From Pseudomonadota bacterium (GTDB lineage: Bacteria > Pseudomonadota > Alphaproteobacteria > Acetobacterales > Acetobacteraceae), in assembly GCA_021826565.1 (NCBI GenBank), contig JAKAZJ010000098.1, forward strand, positions 1 through 7,060: a DNA stretch of 7,060 bases, given 5' to 3'. Both the position numbers and the translations under genes were made by a program. Below the pieces are notes generated by a model, which saw only the letters and a list, made by a program, of their open reading frames with translations, did not search any database and was not told where the DNA came from. Positions within the stretch are counted from its first letter, which is position 1. The number at the start of each line of letters is the position of its first letter. Positions 1 to 6,151 of the stretch are shown in pieces.

Positions 1-333
1 CGGCCCAAGCGCGCCGGTACGCTGCACCGGGCCCTCGACGATGGCTACGCCGAAATCGTGCAGATGGGCGATGGTGTCCTCGGGACCGACGGCGGTGATG
101 AAGCAGACATCCGCCGCGCCAGGGGCGTCCGAGGCGCCGGTGATCCAGGCGCGGGGATCGGCGGCGACGGGGCGGAGATTGATCTTCTGGCCGCCGAATT
201 TCAACGCGGTGCGCTGGTCGGGGCCGAACACTTCGCGTTCCATGCCCAGCACGCGCTGATACCAGGCGGCGGCGAGTTCCACGTCGCGGACATTCAGGAC
301 GATGTGGTCGATGCGGTCGATGGTGAAGCGCAT
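1..333 (-). CDS. VOC family (glyoxalase/bleomycin-resistance fold) protein, 3' end missing
   Basis: The reverse strand from the ATG at 333 reads openly to the window edge, giving 111 residues of a protein probably about 125-135 aa long. It opens with IDRIDHIVLNVRDVE (residues 5-19), the typical first strand of a vicinal-oxygen-chelate module with the usual metal-ligand histidine at H10. AAAWYQRVLGME follows (helix 1), then FGGQKINL, and a second half-module ending EGPVQRTGALGP. The usual last strand with a DPDGN..E motif would lie beyond the left edge. The family includes glyoxalase I, dioxygenases and resistance proteins, and the substrate cannot be told from this sequence. No clear Shine-Dalgarno sequence precedes the ATG. 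The start rests on the family-typical N-terminus. It lies downstream of trpS on the same strand, separated by 93 bp that contain a hairpin, so it may be its own unit. Confidence 0.88.
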   Translation of the reverse strand, partial: MRFTIDRIDHIVLNVRDVELAAAWYQRVLGMEREVFGPDQRTALKFGGQKINLRPVAADPRAWITGASDAPGAADVCFITAVGPEDTIAHLHDFGVAIVEGPVQRTGALGP

Positions 334-395
334 GGGTTATAGTGTCCGGGGTGCATGGGTATGGCAAGCTGCCTGAGCATTACAGACGACCAAGT

Positions 396-417
396 GGGCC
401 GATGCGCGCACCGGCCC
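396..417 (-). terminator. Hairpin just after trpS, possible terminator without U-tract
   Basis: A 22-base inverted repeat begins 9 bases after the trpS stop codon. As minus-strand RNA it folds into a 9-bp stem (GGGCCGGUG with CAUCGGCCC, one G-U pair) and a 4-base loop. The downstream bases (ACTTGGTC) are not a U-run, so it is not a classic intrinsic terminator. It may stabilise the 3' end or act with Rho. It lies between trpS and the VOC gene, which suggests a transcript boundary. Confidence 0.4.
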
Positions 418-426
418 CCCGTCACG

Positions 427-1434
427 CTAGCGCGGCGGCAGAAACCCGACCAGACGTTCCGCTTCCGCGACAATCGGATCGGCGATCGCCGCGGCCCGGG
501 CGGCGCCGGCACGCAGCGTGGCGTCGATCTCCGCCGGATCGCCCAGCAGCCGCGCGGTCTCGCGCGCGATCGGCGCCAGCACGCTCACCAGAAGATCCGC
601 CAGCAGCGGCTTGAACGCGCCGAACCCCTTGCCGGCGTGCTCGGCCAGAACCGCGGCCGGCGAGGTCCCGGACAGGGCGGCGTACATGCTCACCAGATTG
701 CGCGCCTCGGGGCGGTTCGCCAGCGCCTCGGCCGTCTCGGGCAGCGGGTCGGGATCGGTCTTGGCGCGGCGGATTTTCAGCGCGATGGTGTCGGGATCGT
801 CATTGAGATTGATCCGGCTCTGCTCGGACGGATCGGATTTGGACATCTTCTTGGTGCCGTCACGCAGGCTCATCACCCGCGCCGCGGGGCCCAGGATCAG
901 CGGCTCGATCGGCGGGAAGAACGGCGTCGCGTAGTCATGGTTGAATTTCTGCGCGATATCGTTGGCCAGTTCCAGATGCTGGCGCTGATCGTCGCCCACC
1001 GGCACGCGGGTCGCGTGATAGGCCAGGATGTCGGCCGCCATCAGGTTGGGATACACGTACAACCCGGCTGAGGCGGCTTCGCGGTCCTTGCCCGCCTTGT
1101 CCTTGAACTGGGTCATGCGGTTCAGCCAGCCCAGCCGCGCCACGCAGTTCAGGATCCACGCCAGCTGCGCGTGGGCGCGCACATGGGACTGCACGAACAA
1201 CACGTGTTTTACCGGGTCCAGCCCGCAGGCCAGCAGCACCGCCGCCATCTCGCGCGTCTGGCGGGCCAGGGCGGCCGGGTCCTGCCAGGTCGTGATCGCG
1301 TGCAGATCCACCACGCACCAGATGCAGTCATGCGCGTCCTGCAACGTCACCCAGTTGCGGATCGCGCCAAGGTAGTTGCCGAGCGTCGGGATGCCCGAAG
1401 GCTGGATGCCGGAGAAGATGCGGGGTTGGGTCAT
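427..1434 (-). CDS. trpS: Tryptophanyl-tRNA synthetase (class I)
   Basis: This cytoplasmic enzyme charges tRNA-Trp with tryptophan using ATP. The 335-aa length is normal for bacterial TrpS. Visible class I signatures are [13 protein letters not shown] at residues 12-24 (the HIGH-equivalent, here TLGN), NRMTQFKDK around 105-113, [13 protein letters not shown] around 144-156 (tryptophan and tRNA site region), and the KMSKS loop exactly at 196-200, followed by D. The ATG at 1434 overlaps the murJ stop in an ATGA arrangement. No good Shine-Dalgarno sequence is visible upstream of it, so translation is probably coupled to murJ. The murJ-trpS pairing is, to my knowledge, a common alphaproteobacterial gene order. 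Identity is secure. Confidence 0.98.
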   Translation of the reverse strand: MTQPRIFSGIQPSGIPTLGNYLGAIRNWVTLQDAHDCIWCVVDLHAITTWQDPAALARQTREMAAVLLACGLDPVKHVLFVQSHVRAHAQLAWILNCVARLGWLNRMTQFKDKAGKDREAASAGLYVYPNLMAADILAYHATRVPVGDDQRQHLELANDIAQKFNHDYATPFFPPIEPLILGPAARVMSLRDGTKKMSKSDPSEQSRINLNDDPDTIALKIRRAKTDPDPLPETAEALANRPEARNLVSMYAALSGTSPAAVLAEHAGKGFGAFKPLLADLLVSVLAPIARETARLLGDPAEIDATLRAGAARAAAIADPIVAEAERLVGFLPPR

Positions 1435-2993
1435 GGCCGGGGTTTCGCCGATCGGTCGCGCGGGCGCAAGCGGGCCAGCACCTCGCGCAGGGCGTACGCG
1501 CCGGTCAGCGGCAGCGCGGCGAAATAGCTGACCGCGCCCGCCGCGACCAACGCAGCCAGCGCCAGCCAGCGCATCACGCCGCGTTCGGCCAGCTCGGCTG
1601 CCAGCCCGGCGCGCACCGCCACCAGCACCGCGCCCATCGCCAGTGCCGCGACCAGCATCCGCGGGGCGCGCCGCCGCAGCCCGGCATCGAACGCCAGCTG
1701 CCCGCGCCGGGCCAGCACCCAGCCCAGCAACCCCAGATTGACCATCGCCGCCAGGCTGGTCGCCAGCGCCGGTCCCATCTGCTGCAACGGCCGCATGAAC
1801 GCCAGGTTCAGCGCCAGGTTAAGCGCCACCGCCACCAGCCCGATCTTCACCGGCGTCGCGGTATCCCCGCGCGCGAAAAACCCGGGCGCCAGGACTTTCA
1901 CCAGCACGAAGAAAGGCAACCCCAACGCATAGGCGGCCAGGGCGCGCGCCGACAGCGCCACATCCGGCCCCGCGAACCGGCCGCGCCCGAACAGCACGCC
2001 GATCACCGGCCCGGCGATGGCCAGCAGCGCCACCGCGGCCGGAAGCGTGAGGAACAGCGCGTATTCGATCGCCCGGTTCTGCGTCTCCGCCGCCGCCTGC
2101 GCCTGCCCCGCGCGCACCTGACGCGACAGCACCGGCAGCATCGCCGTGCCCACCGCCGCACCGATCACGCCGAGCGGCAGTTGCTGCACCCGATCGGCGT
2201 AATACAGGACCGAGACGGTGCCCGCCGGCAGCAGGCTGGCGATGATCACGTCCACCGCCAAATTCAGCTGCGTGACCCCGGCCCCCACCAGGCCCGGTGC
2301 CATACGCCGCAGCAGCACCCGCATCTCCGGCGTCAGCCGTGGACGCACCAGCCGCAGCCCCATCCCGGCTCGCCGCGCCGCCACCAGCAGCACGCCCAGC
2401 TGCGCCAGGCCGGACAGCGTCACCCCCACCGCCAGCGCGTGCCCGGCGCTGGGCAGATACGGCGTCAGCCACAGCAGGGACGCGATCATCACCACGTTGA
2501 ACAACACGTAGCTGGCCGAGGCCGCCGTGAACCGATTCAGTCCGTTCAGTACGCCGGACACCAGCGCGGCCAGGCAGATCAGCAGCAGATAGGGGAAGGT
2601 GATCCGCGACAAGGTCACCGCCAGCGCGAACTTGGCCGGGATGGCGGCGAAGCCGGGGGCGAGACCCAGCATCACCTGCGGCATGAACACCTCCCCGGCG
2701 ATGGTCAGCAGGCCGAGAAGGACGATCATGCCGGCGAAGGCCTGCTCGGCGAAGGCGCGGGCGGCGGCGCTTCCGTCCGTGGCGATCAGGCCGGCGAAGC
2801 CGGGGACGAAGGCGGCGGAGAACGCGCCCTCGCCGAACAGGCGGCGGAACAAATTGGGCAGGCGCAGCGCGACGAAGAACGCATCCGCGATCGGGCCGGC
2901 GCCGAGCCGGGCGGCGATCAACATGTCGCGGGCGAAGCCAAGGACGCGGCTCGCCAGGGTCCAGGCGCCTACCGTGACGATGCCGCGCAGCAT
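1431..2993 (-). CDS. murJ: Lipid II flippase MurJ (MviN family)
   Basis: This inner-membrane protein of the MOP exporter superfamily flips lipid-linked peptidoglycan precursor to the periplasmic side. The 520 residues are hydrophobic throughout, consistent with the family's 14 membrane segments, and end in a basic tail ([13 protein letters not shown]). The N-terminus is diagnostic: [10 protein letters not shown] (14-23), ADAFF (36-40), [20 protein letters not shown] (45-64) and [12 protein letters not shown] (264-275). R16, R22, D37, R50/R51 and R268 align with the functionally important E. coli residues R18, R24, D39, R52/R53 and R270. The position of E. coli E273 is a glutamine (Q271). The start at 2993 fits the family N-terminus, although no Shine-Dalgarno sequence is evident. 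It is the first gene of the murJ-trpS unit. glnD, which often precedes murJ in alphaproteobacteria, is absent; a divergent small gene lies there instead. Confidence 0.97.
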   Translation of the reverse strand: MLRGIVTVGAWTLASRVLGFARDMLIAARLGAGPIADAFFVALRLPNLFRRLFGEGAFSAAFVPGFAGLIATDGSAAARAFAEQAFAGMIVLLGLLTIAGEVFMPQVMLGLAPGFAAIPAKFALAVTLSRITFPYLLLICLAALVSGVLNGLNRFTAASASYVLFNVVMIASLLWLTPYLPSAGHALAVGVTLSGLAQLGVLLVAARRAGMGLRLVRPRLTPEMRVLLRRMAPGLVGAGVTQLNLAVDVIIASLLPAGTVSVLYYADRVQQLPLGVIGAAVGTAMLPVLSRQVRAGQAQAAAETQNRAIEYALFLTLPAAVALLAIAGPVIGVLFGRGRFAGPDVALSARALAAYALGLPFFVLVKVLAPGFFARGDTATPVKIGLVAVALNLALNLAFMRPLQQMGPALATSLAAMVNLGLLGWVLARRGQLAFDAGLRRRAPRMLVAALAMGAVLVAVRAGLAAELAERGVMRWLALAALVAAGAVSYFAALPLTGAYALREVLARLRPRDRSAKPRP

Positions 2994-2998
2994 GGGGG

Positions 2999-3027
2999 TA
3001 GGAAGCGGCGGGGAAGGCGCGTGTCAA
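2999..3027 (-). promoter_or_regulatory. Possible murJ promoter (perfect -35, poor -10)
   Basis: On the minus strand a perfect TTGACA (3022-3027) lies 17 bases upstream of TTCCTA (2999-3004). The -10 match is poor. If it is used, transcription would begin at or within a few bases of the murJ ATG, giving a leaderless message. That would fit the lack of a visible Shine-Dalgarno sequence. Position and -35 are seen; function is inferred. Confidence 0.28.
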
Positions 3028-3057
3028 GCGGGGGCGCGGGTCGGGCGTAGAAGACGC

Positions 3058-3086
3058 TTGCCGCGAGATGCATCCTATGGTTGTAT
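3058..3086 (+). promoter_or_regulatory. Weak candidate promoter for the 125-aa gene
   Basis: TTGCCG (3058-3063) and TTGTAT (3081-3086) are 17 bases apart, about 33 bases upstream of the ATG at 3120. This is the less GC-rich part of the murJ-divergent intergenic region, which is where a promoter is expected. Both hexamers are imperfect. Confidence 0.25.
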
Positions 3087-3119
3087 TCACCCCTCGGCAC
3101 CACAACCCGAGCAGGACCC

Positions 3120-3497
3120 ATGCCAGCCCTTGCCCCGAGACCAAACCGGCCCGCGCGCCCGTCCGGCCAGCCGCGGACCGAGCCGTTCCGCTCCGCCGCC
3201 GAGGCCTGGTTCTGGACCATGGCCGCGCTGGCGGCGCGGCGGGAGGGCGCGCGACTTTCCTCCGGTCTGGGGCGCGTGCCGCGGCCCTGCGAGCCCGATG
3301 ACGTGGTCCGCTGTCTCGACGCGTTATACCGTGCCCGGCGGGTGACGCTGGCCCATGCCCGGGTGCTGCGGGTTTGGGGCGACCGGCAGGTGGCCCCCAG
3401 CCCCGCCTGCGTCGCCGAGCGCGCCGAAGCCGCGCTGTGGCAGGAAGCGTGCGAGCGGATGGAATGGCCGCTTCGGGTGAAGGGGATCGTGGGGTGA
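3120..3497 (+). CDS. Conserved protein of unknown function, 125 aa
   Basis: I recognise no named family. The first 22 residues are proline- and arginine-rich and probably disordered. The rest looks like a small helical, cytoplasmic domain: SAAEAWFWTMAALAARREGA (25-44), GRVPRPCEPDDVVRCLDALY (51-70), ARVLRVWGDRQ (80-90), and a C-terminus with WPLRVKGIV. The three cysteines C57, C65 and C97 are not spaced as a zinc finger. The pattern (aromatic helix, RPCEPDDVxRCLD, ending in LRVKGIV) resembles a small conserved alphaproteobacterial protein I have seen without function; this is recall, not a search. No signal peptide or membrane segment is visible. I chose the ATG at 3120, preceded by GAGCAGGA, over an upstream TTG at 3081. 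It is divergent from murJ. Codon use matches its neighbours. Confidence 0.8.
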   Translation: MPALAPRPNRPARPSGQPRTEPFRSAAEAWFWTMAALAARREGARLSSGLGRVPRPCEPDDVVRCLDALYRARRVTLAHARVLRVWGDRQVAPSPACVAERAEAALWQEACERMEWPLRVKGIVG

Positions 3498-3526
3498 CGC
3501 TGGGCGGTCTGGAAGAATTACCCATA

Positions 3527-3544
3527 CAAGGAAATAAGTCCTTG
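3527..3544. promoter_or_regulatory. Inverted repeat overlapping a -35 box, candidate operator
   Basis: CAAGGA and TCCTTG form a perfect 6-bp dyad separated by AATAAG. It sits in a local AT-rich patch, and its right arm shares TTG with the TTGACT -35 hexamer that follows. This position is typical for a repressor operator. No specific regulator can be named from the sequence. Confidence 0.45.
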
Positions 3545-3571
3545 ACTGGCGAACGCTCCGCCCGGTAATCT
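3542..3571 (+). promoter_or_regulatory. Sigma70-like promoter TTGACT-18-TAATCT
   Basis: TTGACT (3542-3547, five of six matches to consensus) and TAATCT (3566-3571) are separated by 18 bases, with an AT-rich stretch just upstream. This is the best promoter match in the window. The predicted start is near 3578. It would drive a short RNA ending at the terminator at 3615-3646 and, on read-through, the 77-aa gene at 3668. Confidence 0.6.
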
Positions 3572-3577
3572 CTCTCC

Positions 3578-3646
3578 GTCACCGGGTGAACCGCGTCCGC
3601 GGTCCCCCTGCCCCAGCGCCGCTGCCCCCGCAGCGGCGCTTTTTTT
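3578..3646 (+). ncRNA. Candidate ~69-nt small RNA or terminated leader
   Basis: The unit is bounded by the promoter at 3542-3571 and an intrinsic terminator ending at 3646. Three hairpins can be drawn in order: TCAC/GTGA (3579-3589, 3-base loop), ACCGC/GCGGT (3590-3603, 4-base loop) and the 10-bp terminator stem. Between the second and third lies a C-rich stretch (GTCCCCCTGCCCC, partly within the stem), and the terminator loop is CCCCCG, so C-rich segments are exposed. C-rich loops that pair with Shine-Dalgarno regions are known in alphaproteobacterial trans-acting sRNAs, so that role is conceivable. The alternative is a 5' leader of the 77-aa gene with attenuation. The 5' end is predicted, not observed. 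No Rfam family is recognised. Confidence 0.4.
3615..3646 (+). terminator. Strong intrinsic terminator
   Basis: AGCGCCGCTG (3615-3624) and CAGCGGCGCT (3631-3640) form a perfect 10-bp GC-rich stem with a CCCCCG loop. A run of seven T bases follows (3640-3646). It lies 118 bases after the 125-aa gene's stop and only 21 bases before the 77-aa gene's ATG. It could end transcripts of the upstream gene, of the candidate small RNA, or both. Confidence 0.88.
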
Positions 3647-3667
3647 ATGCCCGAAAGGAACCTCGCC

Positions 3668-3901
3668 ATGGCGTTCGCGATCCGCAACCTGTCCGTGCTT
3701 GCCTATGCCCAGGGCTTCACCCTGTGGCATTATCGCGGGCAGGAGACGCCGCTCGCCGCGATCGGCGCGCGCGGCTTCTTTGCCGACGCGGCCGATATGC
3801 TGGCCGCGGGCGATATCGTGATGGTCTCGGGCGCCGAGGGCGCGCGCATCCTGTGCGTGGCGCCCGGGACGGGCGGTATCAGCCTGGCCCCGCTCGCATG
3901 A
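3668..3901 (+). CDS. Small conserved protein of unknown function, 77 aa
   Basis: The start at 3668 is chosen because AAAGGAA (3654-3660) lies 7 bases upstream. An earlier in-frame ATG at 3647 touches the terminator T-run and lacks such a site. The protein reads MAFAIRNLSVLAYAQGFTLWHY at its start, then a GARGFFADAADMLAAGDIVMVSG segment and a short beta-like tail (ARILCVAPG). It looks like a compact mainly-beta domain with no signal peptide. The motif order FTLWHY ... FF..A.DML..GDI...S resembles short uncharacterised alphaproteobacterial or phage-associated proteins, as I recall them. I do not assign a function. The gene lies directly behind a strong terminator, so its expression depends on read-through or on a promoter not seen. 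Its 3' end overlaps the convergent gene by 23 bp. Confidence 0.78.
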   Translation: MAFAIRNLSVLAYAQGFTLWHYRGQETPLAAIGARGFFADAADMLAAGDIVMVSGAEGARILCVAPGTGGISLAPLA

Positions 3902-4100
3902 CCAGCGCGGCGTGCTGGATCATGCCGGCGTCGGTGGCGACGCAGCGCCCGTCGGCGCGGGTTGCCACCAGGCCGCGCGCGGCCAGCCGCGCCAGACAGG
4001 CCGCATCCTTGCTGTCCGCCGGACGCGCCGCGGCACCGGCCAGCACGACCCGGTGCAGCGCGGCGCGGCAGCAGGTTTCCAGATAGGGTTCGTCCCACAT
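3879..4100 (-). CDS. Small protein of unknown function, 73 aa
   Basis: The reading frame has the G/C third-position bias of the surrounding genes and begins at the only possible in-frame ATG, since a TAG lies four codons upstream. The sequence includes a helix with LETCCRAALHRVVLAG (7-22), DAACLARLAARGLVATRADGRCVATDAG (32-59) and a short tail. The pattern 'LxRLxxRGLVxxRxDGRxVxTxxG' resembles the recognition helix plus beta-wing of a winged-helix fold, but the protein is too short for a typical regulator and has no recognised name. The four cysteines (C10, C11, C35, C53) show no clear metal-site spacing. Only a weak ribosome binding site (GCTGGG) is visible. It is divergent from gor, with 122 bp between them. 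It could be a spurious frame, but codon use argues for coding. Confidence 0.65.
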   Translation of the reverse strand: MWDEPYLETCCRAALHRVVLAGAAARPADSKDAACLARLAARGLVATRADGRCVATDAGMIQHAALVMRAGPG

Positions 4101-4166
4101 CGTCCCAGCCTAGCGCATCGGGTGGCGGATCGGGGTGAAAAGCAAGTCGGCCCCGGCCCGCGCCGC

Positions 4167-4195
4167 TTGCACGCCCGCGCCAGTTCGGTCTTGAT
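4167..4195 (+). promoter_or_regulatory. Weak candidate gor promoter
   Basis: TTGCAC (4167-4172) lies 17 bases upstream of CTTGAT (4190-4195). This would place the start about 20 bases before the gor ATG at 4223. The -35 is fair and the -10 poor. No other promoter-like pair stands out in the 122-bp gap between the 73-aa gene and gor. Confidence 0.22.
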
Positions 4196-4222
4196 CGGCC
4201 GGAAACGCTCGGAGCGCGCGGC

Positions 4223-5581
4223 ATGGATTTCGATCTCTTTGTCATCGGCGGCGGCTCGGCCGGGGTGCGCTGCGCGCGCATCGCCGCCGGGCATGGCGCG
4301 CGCGTCGCCATCGCCGAGGACCGGTTCTGGGGCGGCACCTGCGTCAATATCGGCTGCGTGCCGAAGAAGCTGCTGGTCCAGGCCGGGGAATACGGCGCCT
4401 GGGCCGACGACGCCGCCGGTTTCGGCTGGCAGATCCATAAAGGTCCGCATGACTGGACCAAGCTGCTCGCCGCCAAGGACCGGGAAATCTCACGCCTGTC
4501 CGGCCTGTATCGCAAGCTGCTGGACGGCGCCGGCGCCACCATCTTCGACGCCCGCGCGCGCCTGACCGGCCCGCACAGCCTGGATGTGGGCGGGCACACG
4601 GTCACCGCGAAACACATCGTCATCGCCACCGGCGGCCACCCGACGCGGCTCGCGATCCCGGGGGCGGAGCACGCCATCGTCTCCGACGACGCGTTCTACC
4701 TGCCGCGGATGCCGCGGCGGGTCGCGATCCTGGGCAGCGGCTATATCGCGGTCGAGTTCGCCGGCATCTTCGCCGCCCTCGGCGCGGCGGTGGATCTGGT
4801 CTATCGCCAGCCGCTGCCGCTGCGCGGCTTCGACCCCGATCTGCGCGAAGCCCTGGCCGAGGCGCTGATCGCACAAGGCATCACGCTGCACCCCTCCGCC
4901 CGCCCCGAACGGATCGATCCCGCCGGGTCCGGCCACCGCCTGACCCTACATACCGGCGCCACCCTGGACGCCGACCTGATCTTCTTCGCCACCGGCCGCC
5001 GCCCCGCCACCGACAATCTGGGCCTGGCCGAGGCCGGCGTCGCGGTCACGGAAGCCGGGGCGGTGGTGGTGGACGCCCATCTGCGCACCGCCCAGCCGCA
5101 TATCTTCGCGATCGGCGACGTGACGGACCGGATGAACCTGACCCCGGTCGCGACCGCCGAGGGCCATGCGCTCGCCGACAGCCTGTTCGGCCACCGGCCG
5201 CGGCGGATCTCGCTGGAGAACGTGCCGACGGCGGTGTTCTCCACCCCGCCGCTGGCAACCGTCGGGCTGACCGAGGAAGCCGCCGCCGCGCGCGGGCCGG
5301 TGGATGTGTACGTGACGAAGTTCACCCCGATGCGCCACGCTTTGTCCGGCCGGGGACGCAAATCCCTGATGAAGCTGGTGGTCGATCAGGCAAGCCAGCG
5401 CGTCCTGGGCGCGCATATGCTGGGTGAGGACGCGCCTGAGATCATGCAGGGCCTGGCGATCGCCCTGGTGATGGGGGCCACGAAAGCCGATTTCGACCGC
5501 ACGATCGGGATCCATCCGACCGCGGCGGAGGAATTCGTGACGCTGCGCACCCGGACCCGGGTGGCCGGTCAGGAATCGTAG
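4223..5581 (+). CDS. gor: Glutathione-disulfide reductase
   Basis: This cytoplasmic homodimeric flavoenzyme reduces oxidised glutathione with NADPH. The 452-aa length is standard. Domain order is as in the family: FAD-binding GGGSAG (9-14); redox-active disulfide [13 protein letters not shown] with C40 and C45; NADPH-binding [11 protein letters not shown] (171-181), with R195 and R201 in [12 protein letters not shown] matching the arginines that select NADPH over NADH; second FAD motif AIGDVT (296-301); and a C-terminal dimer domain with the catalytic base in HPTAAEE (H431, partner E436). The RxxxxxR pattern and overall motifs favour glutathione reductase over lipoamide dehydrogenase or mercuric reductase. 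GGAG lies 8 bases before the ATG. The 3' end overlaps the convergent apt gene by 13 bp. Confidence 0.96.
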   Translation: MDFDLFVIGGGSAGVRCARIAAGHGARVAIAEDRFWGGTCVNIGCVPKKLLVQAGEYGAWADDAAGFGWQIHKGPHDWTKLLAAKDREISRLSGLYRKLLDGAGATIFDARARLTGPHSLDVGGHTVTAKHIVIATGGHPTRLAIPGAEHAIVSDDAFYLPRMPRRVAILGSGYIAVEFAGIFAALGAAVDLVYRQPLPLRGFDPDLREALAEALIAQGITLHPSARPERIDPAGSGHRLTLHTGATLDADLIFFATGRRPATDNLGLAEAGVAVTEAGAVVVDAHLRTAQPHIFAIGDVTDRMNLTPVATAEGHALADSLFGHRPRRISLENVPTAVFSTPPLATVGLTEEAAAARGPVDVYVTKFTPMRHALSGRGRKSLMKLVVDQASQRVLGAHMLGEDAPEIMQGLAIALVMGATKADFDRTIGIHPTAAEEFVTLRTRTRVAGQES

Positions 5582-6084
5582 GCCATCAGCGCCTCGCACG
5601 GCACGTCCAGCCGCGCCCGACCGCCCAGGAACGTCAGTTCGATCAGGGCCGCCACCGCCGGCACGATCGCGCCGGACGCGCGCAGCAGCGCGATCCCGGC
5701 CGCCATCGTTCCCCCGGTGGCCAGCAGGTCGTCCACCACCACCACGCGCTGGCCGGGCGCGACCGCATCGGCCTGGATCTCGATCCGGTCCGAGCCGTAT
5801 TCCAGCGCGTAGTCCAGCCCGCGCGTTTCCCCGGGCAGCTTGCCGCGCTTGCGCAGCATGACGAAACCGCAGCCCAGTTTCAGCGCCAGCGGGGCGGCGA
5901 TCAGGAAGCCGCGGCTTTCGATCCCCGCCAGCAGATCCGGCTGATACGGCAGCACGGCGCGCGCCATCCGCCCCATCGCCACCTGCCAGGCGTCGGCGTC
6001 CCGCAGCAAGGTGGAGATGTCGTAGAACAGAATCCCCGGCTTCGGGAAATCCGGAATGCCGCGGATATGATCCTTGAGGTCCAT
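5569..6084 (-). CDS. apt: Adenine phosphoribosyltransferase
   Basis: This cytoplasmic purine-salvage enzyme makes AMP from adenine and PRPP. The reverse frame is open well upstream, but the start at 6084 gives 171 aa, the usual family length, and the typical N-terminus [26 protein letters not shown] lies 9 bases upstream. Motifs are [16 protein letters not shown] (12-27, adenine-site region), GIESRGF (54-60), [10 protein letters not shown] (78-87, flexible catalytic loop) and the PRPP loop [13 protein letters not shown] (114-126). Upstream on the same strand, 67 bp away, is the isomerase-like gene, so co-transcription is possible. A hairpin and a weak promoter occupy that gap. The C-terminus (AYDS) runs over the end of gor on the other strand. 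Confidence 0.96.
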   Translation of the reverse strand: MDLKDHIRGIPDFPKPGILFYDISTLLRDADAWQVAMGRMARAVLPYQPDLLAGIESRGFLIAAPLALKLGCGFVMLRKRGKLPGETRGLDYALEYGSDRIEIQADAVAPGQRVVVVDDLLATGGTMAAGIALLRASGAIVPAVAALIELTFLGGRARLDVPCEALMAYDS

Positions 6085-6113
6085 GCGTCGCTGTTTCCTG
6101 GGCTGACGCCTGC

Positions 6114-6142
6114 CTGTAACGCGCCCGGGCCGCCCACGGCAA
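6114..6142 (-). promoter_or_regulatory. Weak candidate apt promoter within a hairpin-bearing gap
   Basis: On the minus strand TTGCCG (6137-6142) and TTACAG (6114-6119) are 17 bases apart, predicting a start about 20 bases before the apt ATG. The -35 lies in the loop of an inverted repeat (CCGCCC/GGGCGG, 6130-6150) that starts right after the upstream gene's stop. That repeat lacks a U-run. Either a separate apt promoter or simple intercistronic structure is possible. Confidence 0.28.
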
Positions 6143-6151
6143 CCGGGCGGA

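Noticed and set aside
333..365. TATAAC just upstream of the VOC gene as a -10 box
   Set aside because: It is only two bases before the ATG, so transcription would start inside the coding sequence, and no -35 lies at proper spacing.
3067..3074. GATGCATC palindrome in the murJ-divergent region
   Set aside because: An 8-bp palindrome alone is expected by chance and has no flanking symmetry to suggest an operator.
3081..3119. Upstream TTG start for the 125-aa gene
   Set aside because: No ribosome binding site is evident, the added 13 residues have no apparent character, and this stretch overlaps the candidate promoter.
1819..3687. A 622-codon open frame on the minus strand across murJ and the small genes
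   Set aside because: It is rich in Arg, Ala, Gly and Pro and lies one frame off murJ, whose protein is unambiguous. It is a GC-rich shadow frame.
4101..4222. Possible short GTG-initiated peptide (about 20 codons) before gor
   Set aside because: It is too short to support, has no clear coding signal, and lies in the probable gor promoter region.
3920..4450. Minus-strand frame with 'RSERFRPIKTELARACKRRG', which briefly looks protein-like upstream of gor
   Set aside because: It continues antisense to gor, has no start or ribosome binding site of its own in the gap, and shows no family motifs.
3912..4565. A 217-codon plus-strand frame crossing into gor
   Set aside because: It overlaps the well-supported gor frame and the 73-aa reverse gene, with composition typical of a shadow frame and no recognisable domain.
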